Below, in pieces: positions 60,162-60,276 of a DNA stretch of 60,276 nucleotides (within the stretch, counting starts at the first letter, position 1; the number at the start of each line of letters is the position of its first letter). Both the position numbers and the translations under genes were made by a program. The stretch lies in contig JAZQHC010000028.1 in assembly GCA_045540335.1 (NCBI GenBank), forward strand, positions 1-60,276. The letters are read 5' to 3'. The notes under the pieces are model-generated. The model was not told the origin of the DNA. It searched no databases and was given only the letters and a program-made list of their open reading frames with translations. The DNA comes from RGIG7213 sp045540335. Lineage in GTDB: Bacteria; Bacillota; Clostridia; Oscillospirales; CAG-272.

Positions 60162-60276
60162 ACCTGTTACTGTTTGTCAAGAGCTTTTTGAAAAAATACA
60201 AATAAAAAAAGGCGTAACAACAAAGCAGAAAAGCTCAAACAATTTTGAGTGTTGAAAAAAGGGCATGACCAAAAGA
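60162..60276. other. Right edge, no gene seen
   Basis: AT-rich sequence after the repeat with runs of A. No reading frame with a ribosome binding site, hairpin or RNA gene was identified. Confidence 0.5.

Noticed and set aside
60016..60201. 61-codon frame within repeat copy B
   Set aside because: It lies in the non-coding repeat; copy A does not keep the frame.

Overview
The window looks like chromosomal DNA from a low-GC, Gram-positive anaerobe of the class Clostridia, probably a gut Ruminococcaceae/Oscillospirales-type organism. This rests on near-consensus sigma-A promoters (TTGACA-17-TATAAT type), strong Shine-Dalgarno sites with several TTG/GTG starts, a GlgC/GlgD pair, DUF951, a SpoIVFB-like M50 protease, a dockerin-bearing secreted protein and short GC-rich interspersed repeats. 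There is no phage, transposase, CRISPR array or rRNA. The genus cannot be named from sequence reading alone.

Layout. 1-0.6 kb: start of an unknown minus-strand gene, a cluster of small hairpin repeats and two tRNA-Ser genes. 0.8-4.2 kb (+): rimO, pgsA, argH. 4.3-12.6 kb (-): SPFH/NfeD membrane pair, an NlpC/P60 wall hydrolase, a 1172-residue secreted phosphatase/nuclease with GLUG, cohesin-like and dockerin regions, a membrane-anchored sugar-binding protein, and rpe. 12.8-25.1 kb (+): a complete glycogen operon (glgB, glgC, glgD, glgA, glgP, a GH13 glucosidase) that ends in an aconitase-family hydratase; then gap. 26.3-31.2 kb (-): an overlapping operon of DUF951, prfA, a Sua5-CoaE fusion, a lytic transglycosylase and an M18 aminopeptidase. 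31.3-35.8 kb (-): nitroreductase, small membrane protein, EamA transporter and a glycine-riboswitch-controlled amino-acid symporter. 36-38.4 kb (+): GH29 fucosidase and an unknown membrane protein. 38.5-43.7 kb (-): two fused ATPase/permease ABC proteins. 43.8-48.5 kb (-): rpsT, then pgk-tpiA with a coupled secreted DUF5722-like protein. 48.8-56 kb: pdxK, hemolysin-III protein, a 5'-3' exonuclease, metF, then unknown membrane protein, lipoprotein, alr, lplA-like ligase and M50 protease. 56-58.4 kb (-): aroF-pheA preceded by a Phe/Tyr leader peptide and attenuator. 58.5-60.3 kb: tRNA-Lys, a serine beta-lactamase-like hydrolase and a long repeat.

How the genes fit together. Carbon storage (glg operon), lower glycolysis (gap, pgk, tpiA), pentose phosphate (rpe) and extracellular glycan functions (fucosidase, sugar-binding protein, dockerin protein, DUF5722-like protein) point to a saccharolytic lifestyle. 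Aromatic amino acid entry and exit steps (DAHP synthase, chorismate mutase-prephenate dehydratase) form one attenuated operon.

The most notable items are: (1) a complete transcription attenuator for aroF-pheA, with a 27-residue leader rich in Phe and Tyr and mutually exclusive antiterminator and terminator helices; (2) a roughly 320-bp interspersed repeat in two inverted copies, each with the same embedded promoter and hairpins kept despite sequence change; (3) the phosphatase-GLUG-cohesin-like-dockerin protein; (4) the Sua5-CoaE fusion in a gene set where prmC would be expected; (5) an aconitase-like hydratase inside the glycogen operon; and (6) several palindromic operator candidates. No wholly new defence or mobile system was seen.
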